Shown: positions 33,855 to 43,211, counted from the first letter of the stretch. The stretch is 64,000 bases of DNA from JAPXLN01 sp033809515 (GCA_033809515.1 JAPXLN010000001.1:186001-250000); one strand, 5' to 3'. The notes: generated from the letters alone by a model not told the origin. Made by a program: numbers and translations.

Positions 33855-34868
33855 CTAGCAAGATGAGCAACGTTCTCTGGAAGCTCCTGGCGACAGCTGC
33901 GACAGATCTGCCCACTTCCCGCACCTTGAGCCCCACCTGGCCACAGGACAGTCATCAATGAGGATCTCTTGTATCTCGCACGAATTGGCGCAATCGCCGC
34001 ATTCAAACCCCTGGCTTCTTGCAGAAAATGCAGCGATTCTTGCGACACCTTTGAACCCGGTGCCCGGGTAGGCTGCTCCCTGAGCCTTCTCCGCTGCAAG
34101 GATCGCTGCTCCCCAGGCTCCCATGACTTTGTAGTGGGGAGGCACCGTGATGGGTAAGCCCAAACTCGTTTCGAGGGCCCGCAATATACCGGCGTTAGCA
34201 GCTACTCCTCCTTGAAACAGGACTCTGGGCTTAATAACCTTTCCCCGGGCTACATTGGTTATGTAGTTGGTGGCAAGCGCGTTGCACAGGCCGGCGACAA
34301 GATCCTCTTTTCTGTAGCCCATCTGCTGTTTGTGAATAAGGTCGGACTCAGCGAAGACTCCGCACCGGCCGGCGATTCGTGCAGGAGCTTTAGACCTTAG
34401 GGCCCAGCTGCCGAATTCCTCAATGGGTATTCCTAGACGGGCCGCCTGGTGATCGAGGAAGGAACCCGTTCCCGCAGCACATACCGTGTTCATGTTAAAG
34501 CCGGTAGGGTACCCATCCTGGAAGAACACGATCTTAGAATCTTGTCCCCCTATGTCAATGAGAGTGCCCACGTCAGGAAACAGGTGCGATGCAGCACGGG
34601 CATGACATGAGATCTCGTTCTTGACCACGTCCGCCCCTACGATTACTGAGGCCAGTTCCCGTCCTGAACCCGTGACTCCACATGCCCTTACACGGTCAAG
34701 AAACCCCTCCCGCTGCAGATCTCTGAAAGCTTCTTGCAGCGCCCAAATAGGACCTCCTTCATTGCGAAGGTAGTCCTCGAAGACAATGCGCGAATCTGCC
34801 GTCGTCAAAACCAGTTTGGTGGTGACGCTTCCAACGTCAATTCCAAGGAATCTCCCTTCTCTGTCCAT
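33855..34868 (-). CDS. BadF/BcrAD-type ATPase, 2-hydroxyacyl-CoA dehydratase activase-like
   Basis: A 337-residue ASKHA-fold ATPase. The N-terminus FLGIDVGSVTTKLVL is the phosphate-1 loop. Cysteines in VCAAGTGSF and GRCGVFAESD correspond to the pair that ligates the dimer-bridging [4Fe-4S] cluster of activases. LIDIGGQDSK is also conserved. A C-terminal tail has eight more cysteines (ECGDCANSCEI, DDCPVARWGSRCGKW, CSSC), suggesting an extra metal site. Activases transfer one electron, driven by ATP, to a dehydratase or double-cubane partner. It follows the DUF2229-type gene by two bases. Substrate unknown. Confidence 0.9.
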   Translation of the reverse strand: MDREGRFLGIDVGSVTTKLVLTTADSRIVFEDYLRNEGGPIWALQEAFRDLQREGFLDRVRACGVTGSGRELASVIVGADVVKNEISCHARAASHLFPDVGTLIDIGGQDSKIVFFQDGYPTGFNMNTVCAAGTGSFLDHQAARLGIPIEEFGSWALRSKAPARIAGRCGVFAESDLIHKQQMGYRKEDLVAGLCNALATNYITNVARGKVIKPRVLFQGGVAANAGILRALETSLGLPITVPPHYKVMGAWGAAILAAEKAQGAAYPGTGFKGVARIAAFSARSQGFECGDCANSCEIQEILIDDCPVARWGSRCGKWADLSQLSPGASRERCSSC

Positions 34869-34870
34869 GG

Positions 34871-36955
34871 TTAGCTCCTCGCCTGTCTCCTTCCAGCAAG
34901 TAGATCACAAAAAGCTTCAAGTCTCGTAATAAATCCTGCCCGGGCAGTCTGCTCAGAGATCATCAAAGACATCACCGGGAAATCAAGATCACTGGAGACT
35001 CTCATGAGAATACTCTGGGCGATAATCTCGGGCATGCATGTAAACGGGAAAAGGTGTATTGCACCGTCAAAGCTACGTCTCCTGGCTAAGACAACCTCTC
35101 CCACTGATTCCTGACCGTGACCGCCAACATTGACCCCCAGGTACCGGGAAGCAGCTTCAGTAACAGTACGGTAGACTCTCGCTCCTCCTGGGGTCTTAAT
35201 CAAGTGACTGGTGACCCATCCTGTTACGTCCAGACTCCTATATACCCGAACTCTGTGCTCCAGAGAACCCAGGAGTTTCTCTACGCTCTTGTTGACAAAA
35301 GGCTCGTTAAGCACATATATCTCGCCGACCAAGGCTACTCGCAGCGGTGCAACTTCGACCAGGGGTATGTCCTTCAGATCCTTTGTGAACCGCTTGAGAG
35401 CTCTAACGCAGGAACTGACGGAAGATGCCAACTCTATCTCCTTCAGAAACCGGTCGTGCAGGATTTCGCTCTCACCTCGCCGCATCTCCCTGGCCCGCAT
35501 TTCCCTGAGTATGTCGGCAGCCCGATCTATGGCAGCTAGTTTGGTAAGGGCAAGCCCCGCAGCTTTCAGCAGTGACCCCGGCCCATACCTCCCTCCAAGC
35601 TCACGGCCACGCTCCATGAACTCCTTGCCCTTCTCCTTCCAGGGAAACGGTGAATCAAAAGCTACGATCCGAATATCGTAACCGTTTCGCTGCAGTATGC
35701 TTTCCATTGCTTGAGCATACCAGCCAAGGCGACAACGCCCTTTGCCCTGAACCATAAGGATCCGCCTGATTCCTTTTTCCGCCATGACCCTTATTTGGCC
35801 CAACAGAGTAACCATGGGATAACAGATGAACTCAGGGGCAATCTGTTTTCCCAGATCCACCACTTCGTCACTAAGGGCCGGAGGCAAGGCTATTTCAACA
35901 TCGACGCCTTGCAGAAGCGAGGCAATGGGAATGCCCAAGTTCCCCATGTCAACCAACCCCAGTGGATCAGGAGAACCTCTCCCGTTTGCAGACCTGCCGG
36001 AAGGGCTAGCTACAGAACTGCTGCGTTCTCTAGCTTTCTTCTTTGTACCGGTTCTCTGAACAGAGTCAAGGAATGCCTCCACCCTTGTAACAAGCCCTGC
36101 GTCCCCTGTATGCTCATCTACTGTAAGACTCAAAAGAGGCATTCCGTAGCGAGATGCTTCTTCAGCCACGAAGTTTTCTACTATAGATGCCGGACCGCAG
36201 GAGAACGTGGAGACAAATATCATGCGGTTAACCTTACCGGTTCTGATAAGGTGGAGAGTTGCGCCCAGGATCTGTCCTTCTACGGTCCACATTTTTTCGC
36301 TGTCCGGTATAGACCTAAGGGCATTGCAGGCATCGGGCAAAGGAACCATGTCCGGTGTGACTAAGGAACCGTATGTCTTTGCAGCATCCAGCACCTTCAG
36401 TCCTAGGAGGTCGTTTAGGACATAGGCATGGCCCATTACTCCCGTGTCCCATTTGGCAGGCGTTGTCTTTGACCAGGCGTGTTCCTGAGTTCTGCGCCAT
36501 GCAGCTATGCCTCGCTCAAGTGCGCTCAAGGCCTTGCCTCTATCCTTAACCCCAAGAGATGCTCCTGCCCTTACCCACGTTTCCTGCCATCCTTTGGGGT
36601 CGTCCTTCATATCGATAATAGGGCTAAGGATTCTGTCTGGTTCTAACCTCAGACCTGCCCTCAACATTGAGGGCAGACCCATAAGCTTTGGGCAAACATA
36701 GCTAGTCTCAGACAGAGATATGACAGCAGGTACCAGGAGGACGTCAGCCCCTCGTTGGATCAAACTATGGGCATGAGGAAACGCAAGCTTAACGGATATG
36801 CAAGGCTCATCTGTGGGACACAGATCCAGGCGATTCAGATGGCCAAGAGAAGTCTGAGAGGAATCAACCCAAGAAAGACCAAGCTCGCTCACAAACGTCT
36901 GGTACAACGGTGAAAGATAGTAGTAGCTCAGGCATCGTGGTATTCCTACGCGCAT
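34871..36955 (-). CDS. acyl-CoA dehydratase activase-related protein (DUF2229-type), two fused halves
   Basis: A 694-residue protein of the 2-hydroxyglutaryl-CoA dehydratase superfamily. The N-terminus MRVGIPRCLSYYYLSP is the DUF2229 signature. Half one (about 1-313) has cysteines in DLCPTDEPC, YVCPK and FSCGP; half two (about 345-694) has them in FICYP, KGRCRLGWY and FTCMPE. Both halves end alike (LSLTVDEHTGDAGLVTRVEAF and MSLMISEQTARAGFITRLEAF), so the protein is two related units joined by a low-complexity Lys/Arg/Ser/Gly linker. Such proteins bind Fe-S clusters and pair with BadF-type activases. The reaction is unknown. The first 92 bases overlap the LiaF-like gene. Confidence 0.85.
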   Translation of the reverse strand: MRVGIPRCLSYYYLSPLYQTFVSELGLSWVDSSQTSLGHLNRLDLCPTDEPCISVKLAFPHAHSLIQRGADVLLVPAVISLSETSYVCPKLMGLPSMLRAGLRLEPDRILSPIIDMKDDPKGWQETWVRAGASLGVKDRGKALSALERGIAAWRRTQEHAWSKTTPAKWDTGVMGHAYVLNDLLGLKVLDAAKTYGSLVTPDMVPLPDACNALRSIPDSEKMWTVEGQILGATLHLIRTGKVNRMIFVSTFSCGPASIVENFVAEEASRYGMPLLSLTVDEHTGDAGLVTRVEAFLDSVQRTGTKKKARERSSSVASPSGRSANGRGSPDPLGLVDMGNLGIPIASLLQGVDVEIALPPALSDEVVDLGKQIAPEFICYPMVTLLGQIRVMAEKGIRRILMVQGKGRCRLGWYAQAMESILQRNGYDIRIVAFDSPFPWKEKGKEFMERGRELGGRYGPGSLLKAAGLALTKLAAIDRAADILREMRAREMRRGESEILHDRFLKEIELASSVSSCVRALKRFTKDLKDIPLVEVAPLRVALVGEIYVLNEPFVNKSVEKLLGSLEHRVRVYRSLDVTGWVTSHLIKTPGGARVYRTVTEAASRYLGVNVGGHGQESVGEVVLARRRSFDGAIHLFPFTCMPEIIAQSILMRVSSDLDFPVMSLMISEQTARAGFITRLEAFCDLLAGRRQARS

Positions 36956-38009
36956 AGTAAGTTGACCGCCACCCTTTTCCAGTACTCAAGCCTGGATAAT
37001 ATCCCCTTAAAAGGCCTGAAATAACCTGAAAGGCGGCCCTTTGGTTGTCACTGAGCCCTAAGTTCAGTCGTTTCAGACTGATCTTCCCTGTACCACACGT
37101 AACATTTACATTCAGCTTGGCTGAAGCGGAGTCGTAGTTATGGGTCACCCATGTGTTTCCCGTCCTCACAAGACCCTCTTCTGCGAGACCTGCGGCGCTG
37201 AACACCGGATTGGCAACTGTAACTCGAATTCCCACGGCATCTGAGGCTGTCAATCCGATATCGGATACCCCCCCGCTAACTGTCACTGTGGTAGTCCCTT
37301 CTGACAATCCGAAAGCAAGATTAAGTTTGGAGACGCCTGCATCCACAGTAAGCTCCTCAAGGGCAAGAGATAGGGCATCCAATGTCACGTTAGCTACTCC
37401 GCCGGTGATCTTCACGGTTGTGCTCAAGGACGGGTTCAGGCGCAATGCCCAGTCCTGTCTTCCCCGGTCGGTCCCACCGGATGACCCTGGCGCTTCGGCC
37501 AAAATACTCGCCTCCATGCGGCCATCGTCTGGGTAAGCTCGCACTGAAAACTCAGGCTCCACCTGGTCCCATCCGGCAGAAGCTTCAAGCGCCTGAGCCT
37601 CTCCCTTGCTGAGGCCTGCATCTCCCTTTATCTCTATGTTTGCTGAAGGCGCTGTAAGGTCCAGATCAAGAAAAGCCATGCCCGCCTCAAGGGGCAACCT
37701 CCAAGTTGCAGTCTTCTTCGAAGGCCCCGAGATAAAAATCCACCGGCGGACCCAGCCAGGCCAATGGATATTCCGGAAGCGAGGATAGGGGCTCATGGCA
37801 GCAAGAATCAGTATTACCAACAAGGCAATGGCAAATCCCGGAACACGCTGCTTGCGAAGAATGATCTGCAATCCGAGGCCTATGATCAAGATAGGCCAGT
37901 ACTCCAATGCCGCATCCCATACTGTCCAGGGAAGGTACCCGGTAGTATTCATCAAAAGGATTGCGCCAAAGACAACCACAGTGAGACCGTTTATGAGACG
38001 GCGGGTCAA
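36864..38009 (-). CDS. LiaF-like envelope-stress membrane protein with extended C-terminus
   Basis: A 381-residue protein with two or three N-terminal hydrophobic segments (about 7-75) resembling the LiaF/LiaI transmembrane region, then a beta-rich 'toastrack' repeat domain with many short V-x-V-x-G-G strands to GKISLKRL (about residue 315). A further 66 residues follow that do not look like this domain, and the last 31 lie inside the next gene in another frame. LiaF-like proteins sense or relay cell-envelope stress. The start is a TTG at 38009 overlapping the PspC gene's stop (TTGA). It is the fourth gene of the ECF sigma operon. Confidence 0.8.
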   Translation of the reverse strand: MTRRLINGLTVVVFGAILLMNTTGYLPWTVWDAALEYWPILIIGLGLQIILRKQRVPGFAIALLVILILAAMSPYPRFRNIHWPGWVRRWIFISGPSKKTATWRLPLEAGMAFLDLDLTAPSANIEIKGDAGLSKGEAQALEASAGWDQVEPEFSVRAYPDDGRMEASILAEAPGSSGGTDRGRQDWALRLNPSLSTTVKITGGVANVTLDALSLALEELTVDAGVSKLNLAFGLSEGTTTVTVSGGVSDIGLTASDAVGIRVTVANPVFSAAGLAEEGLVRTGNTWVTHNYDSASAKLNVNVTCGTGKISLKRLNLGLSDNQRAAFQVISGLLRGYYPGLSTGKGWRSTYYARRNTTMPELLLSFTVVPDVCERAWSFLG

Positions 38010-38533
38010 CTCCTACGACCTCCCTGAAGGGCGCTCCAGATGAGAGCGGCGCCAAGCAAGATAATGGTGACCGGCCACCATTTCCACAGAAGATTCACAG
38101 GGAACCAGATGGTGAACCGGGGAGATATTCTCTTAAGGAGCACTATCCCTCCCAGCACAATAAGGAAGTACCCAAGTACCTGCCTACCCGCTTGATTTCC
38201 GGCTTCGCCCGGGTCCGGCCCCTGCTGCGTATAGGGAACTCCCGATGTGGCCGGGCCTGAAGCAAGTATGTCCTGTGCAGTGGGAGGTTGAGCGCTCTCC
38301 GGGGCATCTTCTCCTGCGGTTGCAGGGGCATTCGAGGGAACTGCCTTCACTTCCATCTGTGCCGGGACTATCATCCAGGCAAGTAGATATGCCAGAATAA
38401 CCTGAGGCATGATTACGGCCGCAAAGGCAAACAAGAGCCTCATTACAGTAGCATCTACGCCGAAGTACTCGGCCAACCCGCCTGCAACGCCCCCAATAAC
38501 CTGATTCCGGCTTGATCTATAGAGTCTCTTCAT
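38006..38533 (-). CDS. PspC-domain membrane protein
   Basis: A 175-residue membrane protein. The N-terminal PspC domain (KRLYRSSRNQVIGGVAGGLAEYFGVD, followed by a hydrophobic helix) is clear. A Pro/Ala/Glu-rich linker leads to two further hydrophobic segments resembling LiaI. I chose the ATG at 38533, since GGAGGAAAGG precedes it; it lies 17 bases inside the end of the anti-sigma gene. PspC proteins respond to membrane stress. Its place between an anti-sigma factor and a LiaF-like protein supports an envelope-stress role. Confidence 0.88.
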   Translation of the reverse strand: MKRLYRSSRNQVIGGVAGGLAEYFGVDATVMRLLFAFAAVIMPQVILAYLLAWMIVPAQMEVKAVPSNAPATAGEDAPESAQPPTAQDILASGPATSGVPYTQQGPDPGEAGNQAGRQVLGYFLIVLGGIVLLKRISPRFTIWFPVNLLWKWWPVTIILLGAALIWSALQGGRRS

Positions 38534-39200
38534 AAGCCTTTCCTCCACTCCGCCGCTGAAACTGGGTTATGAGGACAGCGGCTGCGATTCCGACAAACAC
38601 GATTACGCTTAGGGCAGCCGAAGGTAACACTCCGCCAAGTATGATGATGGAGGCCAGCGTATCCAGCCTGAGGGCAGAAAGGACCGCCCTGGTGCACGTC
38701 TGGAGCTCTCCTGACAGGAAGAACCCCCAGATGCTCAGGACACCTTCAACCCATGTCAGCCTCCCCTCACCTATTACCCCGAGCATACCCCCGCCCAGAT
38801 TGCCCTGCAGAAGCCCTATTGCCAGAACGATAAACGTCCCTAACGCCAACCTTGGGGTCAACCTGAGAGCAGGACCGGGCGTTACGGGTGCCTGGTACGG
38901 ATCAACCTTCTCAGCGACCCCGCAAGAAGGGGGCTGCCACGTGTTTACTGCCTCAAGCAGTTTCTCGGTGAACTCCAAAGGAGGCTCTTCCCTGGGGACA
39001 GAAGACAGGACAGAAGAGAACCAGCGCAGGTAATCCAACCTCTCCCGGCACCGGGAACACATGGTTAGATGAACCCGGACACCAAACCTTTCCGCAAGCG
39101 TAAGATCGTTGTAGATATACTTTTCCAGACTGCTGTCATCCGGACACTTGCCCGGCCGCATAAGCCCTGTCGCAAGGATCCCGGTCTTGAGCCGGCACAA
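38517..39200 (-). CDS. zinc-binding anti-sigma factor (zf-HC2)
   Basis: A 227-residue membrane anti-sigma factor. The cytoplasmic N-terminus holds the ZAS motif H-x3-C-x2-C (HLTMCSRC) after an upstream conserved region. Three hydrophobic segments follow (about 120-140, 150-165, 190-215). The TTG at 39200 is a possible start; the first ATG, at 39161, gives a more usual length before the ZAS motif. It is 37 bases downstream of the ECF sigma gene, the normal sigma/anti-sigma pairing. Confidence 0.88.
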   Translation of the reverse strand: MCRLKTGILATGLMRPGKCPDDSSLEKYIYNDLTLAERFGVRVHLTMCSRCRERLDYLRWFSSVLSSVPREEPPLEFTEKLLEAVNTWQPPSCGVAEKVDPYQAPVTPGPALRLTPRLALGTFIVLAIGLLQGNLGGGMLGVIGEGRLTWVEGVLSIWGFFLSGELQTCTRAVLSALRLDTLASIIILGGVLPSAALSVIVFVGIAAAVLITQFQRRSGGKAYEETL

Positions 39201-39237
39201 TCTTGCGACGCTCCCTCCCTCCAGCCAGTCGATTGCT

Positions 39238-39819
39238 CTAGCTATCCCTCTGGATTCCTGGAAGCTTGTTGCTGTTTTCCAGTATTTTTCTCAACATCTG
39301 CCTTCCCCGATACAGCCGGTTCTTTATTACTGTCTCTTTCATGCCTGTAATCTCCGAGATCTCTCTGATTGTGAGATCCTCAACGTGAAACATAATCACC
39401 AGTTCCCTGTAACCGTCACCCAGCTGGCCTATGGCTTCATCCAGTACCTGAGCTAGTTCCTTGTTCTCATACTCCTCTGCCGGACCTGGTCCCGAACCCG
39501 CCAGTCTTGCCCGGGTCATGCTTTCGTCGTCATCAAGAGAGTTCTCAGAAGGCGTACGGCCTATTTTCCGCCCCCTGTCAGCGCACAGGTTCCATGTTAT
39601 CCGGTAAGCCCAGGGCAAGAAGGGCCTGTCTGTCTGAAACGACGGAAAAGCCCTGTACACTCGAAAAAAAGCCTCCTGAGTAATGTCCATGGCATCTTCC
39701 CGGTCTCCGGTCATGCGATAGGCCAGGTTGTATATGCTCCTGTGATACCTTTGGACAATCTCTGCAAAAGCTTCTTTGTCGCCATCTCGCGCGCGTCTGA
39801 TCAATTCTCTGTCTTCCAC
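39238..39819 (-). CDS. ECF-type RNA polymerase sigma factor
   Basis: A 193-residue extracytoplasmic-function sigma factor. Region 2 shows AFAEIVQRYHRSIYNLAYRMTG and DAMDITQEAFFRVYRAF; region 4 shows YRELVIMFHVEDLTIREISEITGM and VIKNRLYRGRQMLRKIL. It heads a minus-strand operon of six genes: sigma, anti-sigma, PspC, LiaF-like, DUF2229-type and BadF-type. ECF sigma factors usually control their own operon; the 93-bp gap upstream is the place for that promoter, but I could not identify it confidently. Confidence 0.95.
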   Translation of the reverse strand: MEDRELIRRARDGDKEAFAEIVQRYHRSIYNLAYRMTGDREDAMDITQEAFFRVYRAFPSFQTDRPFLPWAYRITWNLCADRGRKIGRTPSENSLDDDESMTRARLAGSGPGPAEEYENKELAQVLDEAIGQLGDGYRELVIMFHVEDLTIREISEITGMKETVIKNRLYRGRQMLRKILENSNKLPGIQRDS

Positions 39820-39912
39820 TTGGAAGAAGGCCCCCCAAGTAGGCCCCCGGGCCTCTAGATACTATCTACGCCAGGCGCCTGTTCCGGTCTGATAGCAAAG
39901 GTTCAATCCAGA

Positions 39913-41391
39913 CTATACACTAATCTTCTGCCACTTGCCTCCACGCCACCGGTACATAAGGAAAAACGCCCGGACTGCCCAATCGATGGCCATGGCCAAC
40001 CATGCCCCGAGGAGCCCGAGTCCTACAATCTTGATGAGAAAAAGTGCCAGACCCACCCGGACCAGCCAGACCCCGACTATGGTTACATAGAGCACTGTTC
40101 GCGTATCGCCCGCTCCCCTCAGGGCACCCCCCATAACAAACCCCACCGATTCGGGGATCTGGATAAAGGCCATGACCCTCAGAGTAGTGTAAGCATATGG
40201 AAACACTCTGACATCATCGGTGAATATCTTCATAAAGCTTACAGGAAACAAGGCAAACAGTATCCCCATGGTTCCCATGACCGCAGCAGCCATCTTCCAG
40301 CATTCCCAGGCTGACACCTTAGCTGCCTCAGGCTGCTCTGCCCCTAAGTTCTGTCCCACCATGGTTGAGGCGGCCATCTGAAAGCCAGAAGACGGCATGA
40401 AGGAAAAGGTCTCGGCGTTAAGGCTTATTGCATGGGCAGCGTAGACCACTGTTCCAAGAGATGCCACTACCCTGGTGTAGACAAGGCCTGCTGAAGACAT
40501 GACAAACCTTTCCAGCGCCGCAGGAAGACCGATCGATAGAATCCTGCGTATCAGATCAGAATCAAGGTGCATGGTTTCCTTGAATCCCTTCCACTCCAGG
40601 CGGATAATGCTTTTTTCGCGGGACATGAAGTACAACAGGGCAAAGAAGCTGAAAACCCGGGATACGCTTGTAGCTATTGCGGCGCCGGCTTCTTCCATGC
40701 GGGGCATACCCAGGTTGCCCCAGATAAGCACCCAGTTGAGAAGGACGTTCAGCAAGTTGGATACTGTATTTACCATCATCGGAGTACGGGTGTCGCCTGC
40801 GCCGCGAAGGGAACCTGCCATGATGAAAGAGGGAAGCATGAACGGCACCCCCGGCATGAGCCACCGGAGGTACTTTACGCCGTGGACCATTGCGTCAGGC
40901 TGGGCGCCCATAATGGAGATAATGTTCGGTACGTATATCCATGCAGGCACCACCAATACGAGCGCAAGGATGATTCCCAGCACCATGGACTGTCTGGCCA
41001 CCCTGGACGCATTCTCTCGGTCCCCTGCTCCCACCGACCTTGCCACAAGAACCGCATTCCCCATGGAGATCCCTCCGAAGAGCCCCATGGCAAGCATCAT
41101 AGGCTGAAAACTGAGGGAAATGCCCGTCACAGTCTCGGCGCCCAGCCGCCCGGTCATTGCGCCGTCAACCACGTGAACCAGCATGGACAGAATCTGCTCA
41201 ACGATTACGGGCCATGCCAGGGCCATAATGGCACGCCGTACTTTTGGCGCTGAGGTCATATCCTCGGGCCTTAGTACAGCGATTGACCGGTCGGCCCCGG
41301 CCAGAGCTTCTTCAGCCTCCCCAGAAGGTGAACTGGGTGGTTCCTGCAGGTCGGGTTTCTTCTGTGTCAGTTCATGCCTGTCCTCGTGCAT
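39913..41391 (-). CDS. MATE family multidrug/toxin exporter
   Basis: A 492-residue cation-coupled efflux protein with twelve predicted helices in two homologous halves. The MATE pattern GGAMRGAGDT-like appears twice, as GSLRGAGDTRTPM and GGALRGAGDTRTV. A charged N-terminal extension of about 50 residues precedes the first helix. The gene is monocistronic as far as visible and divergent from the D-aminoacylase gene, with 146 bp between. Its substrate is unknown. Confidence 0.93.
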   Translation of the reverse strand: MHEDRHELTQKKPDLQEPPSSPSGEAEEALAGADRSIAVLRPEDMTSAPKVRRAIMALAWPVIVEQILSMLVHVVDGAMTGRLGAETVTGISLSFQPMMLAMGLFGGISMGNAVLVARSVGAGDRENASRVARQSMVLGIILALVLVVPAWIYVPNIISIMGAQPDAMVHGVKYLRWLMPGVPFMLPSFIMAGSLRGAGDTRTPMMVNTVSNLLNVLLNWVLIWGNLGMPRMEEAGAAIATSVSRVFSFFALLYFMSREKSIIRLEWKGFKETMHLDSDLIRRILSIGLPAALERFVMSSAGLVYTRVVASLGTVVYAAHAISLNAETFSFMPSSGFQMAASTMVGQNLGAEQPEAAKVSAWECWKMAAAVMGTMGILFALFPVSFMKIFTDDVRVFPYAYTTLRVMAFIQIPESVGFVMGGALRGAGDTRTVLYVTIVGVWLVRVGLALFLIKIVGLGLLGAWLAMAIDWAVRAFFLMYRWRGGKWQKISV

Positions 41392-41537
41392 CAGTTCAAC
41401 TCCTTTTAGAAATGTCAGTATGATTCCATTATGATATTCCTTTCTGCATAGTGAGCTAATAACCTTTTCAGGGATAGCAGGTATGATGAGGCTCAGAGCG
41501 AAGTCATTATCACTACAAGCGCCAAGGAGGGTTACCC

Positions 41538-43211
41538 TTGTTTGACCTGATAGTAAGAAACGGACTGGTCATTGACGGTTCCGGGCAAAGAGCCTTCAGG
41601 GCTGACATCGGAATACGCGACTCACAGGTCAAGGCTGTGGGGGTTGTGGAGAACACCGGGTCACCTGCCATCGATGCTTCGGGCCTTACGGTTTGCCCTG
41701 GTTTCATCGATATGCACTCACACTCAGACCTATCAATCCTGGCACACAACAAGGCCGAGAGTTCTCTCTCTCAGGGTATCACAACGGAGGTAATAGGCAG
41801 TTGTGGTTGGTCAATGGCGCCTGTGAAATCTGAAACCCAAAACAGCGTTCTGAAGGGCCTTTTGACAGGACTTGTGAACCGCAAAGCCTATGAATCTCCT
41901 GATTGGGACTGGCATTCCCTGGGTCAATTCATGGATAAGCTGACGTCAGCAGGCACAGGCACCAACCTAGCACCTCAGGTAGGGCAGAGTCTCTTGAGAG
42001 CTCACGTGGTAGGCACCGCCAAGCGAAAGGCCACCCCTGGTGAATTGGACGCCATGAAATGCCTGCTTCGTGAAGCGATGGAAGAAGGCGCCTGGGGAAT
42101 GTCCACAGGGAGAAGTTACAGGCCAGGGGTTTTCGCGCCAGACGAGGAAATACTGGAGCTGGCGAAGGTAGTGGCCGCATACGACGGGATCTACACCACT
42201 CACATGAAAAGCGAAGGCGATCACCTCCTGGAAGCTGTTGAGGAGACCCTTTCCATAGCCAAACATGCCCAGGTCCGGACCAATGTTTCTCACCATAAGG
42301 CTGTAGGCAAGAAGCATTTCGGCAAGGTAGACCGAACCCTTGAGATGCTGGAGGAAGCCAGAAGTCAGGGCCTTTTGGTTTCTGCAGATGCGTACCCCTA
42401 TGAGTTCGCCCAGGCCAGCTCAGTGCTGGGGCTTCTGCCCGGAACTGTCTGGAGGGCGGCCGCCAGGATCAAGCAGGGCGGTAAGGCAGGCCCCGAGACA
42501 GCCGGCCCGGCTGGCAGCCTTGAGCAATTGGATCCTCCTACCCATGAGGAAATCTTGCGCCTGGTCAAAGATACCGCGGTTATGCAGGAAACAAAAAGTT
42601 CACCGGAGTTCGTGGTGGCGGCTAGACGCCTGGGGAATTACGCAATCGTACGGTGTCCCTCCTTTCCGGACCTGGAAGGCTGGATACTCGAGGACTACTG
42701 CGCTGAGAAAGGTCAGGATATAACGGAACTACTGTGTTTCATCCTGTTAGAGGACGGTTTCGGAGTGTGGGGCGCCTGGCCCATTGCACCCGATGATATG
42801 AGGAAGGTGTTCAGGGCTGACTTTGTGATGACCGGCACCGATGCATTTGCCCTTGACAGGCCTATCGACCCTACTCCCATTCACCCCAGGCATTACGGCA
42901 GTTTCCCGAGAGTTGTTGGCAGGTTTGTGAGAGAAGGCCTATTCTCTGTTGAGGAGGCTGTCCGGAAATGTACGTCCCTTCCTGCAGAGACCATGGGGAT
43001 ACCAAAGCGAGGGTACATAAGAGCCGGGTACTGGGCCGACCTGGTCATCTTTGACCAGAGGACCCTTGAAGATGCGGCCACGGCCAGAGACCCTTACCTC
43101 CGGTCCAAGGGAATCGAATGGGTGCTGGTTAACGGGAAGGTCGCTTTTGAGAAAGGCAAAGCTACAGCCGCCCAGGCAGGAAAGGTTCTCAGACGAGGCC
43201 AGGGCGACTGA
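41538..43211 (+). CDS. N-acyl-D-amino-acid deacylase (D-aminoacylase)
   Basis: Amidohydrolase-superfamily enzyme of 557 residues that removes acyl groups from N-acyl-D-amino acids. The first metal motif is GFIDMHSHSD (His60, His62). EVIGSCGWSMAPV supplies the conserved Cys, THMKSEGD and NVSHHKAVG the further metal His residues, and VMTGTDAFAL the late Asp region. The start is a TTG at 41538 with AAGGAGGG upstream. It could recycle D-amino acids from peptidoglycan or degraded peptides. Its 3' end overlaps the convergent AlaX-type gene by 23 bp. Confidence 0.93.
   Translation: MFDLIVRNGLVIDGSGQRAFRADIGIRDSQVKAVGVVENTGSPAIDASGLTVCPGFIDMHSHSDLSILAHNKAESSLSQGITTEVIGSCGWSMAPVKSETQNSVLKGLLTGLVNRKAYESPDWDWHSLGQFMDKLTSAGTGTNLAPQVGQSLLRAHVVGTAKRKATPGELDAMKCLLREAMEEGAWGMSTGRSYRPGVFAPDEEILELAKVVAAYDGIYTTHMKSEGDHLLEAVEETLSIAKHAQVRTNVSHHKAVGKKHFGKVDRTLEMLEEARSQGLLVSADAYPYEFAQASSVLGLLPGTVWRAAARIKQGGKAGPETAGPAGSLEQLDPPTHEEILRLVKDTAVMQETKSSPEFVVAARRLGNYAIVRCPSFPDLEGWILEDYCAEKGQDITELLCFILLEDGFGVWGAWPIAPDDMRKVFRADFVMTGTDAFALDRPIDPTPIHPRHYGSFPRVVGRFVREGLFSVEEAVRKCTSLPAETMGIPKRGYIRAGYWADLVIFDQRTLEDAATARDPYLRSKGIEWVLVNGKVAFEKGKATAAQAGKVLRRGQGD

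Noticed and set aside
40567..41253. Plus-strand open frame of 228 codons
   Set aside because: It is antisense to the MATE gene, His/Gly-rich with no recognisable domain or ribosome binding site.
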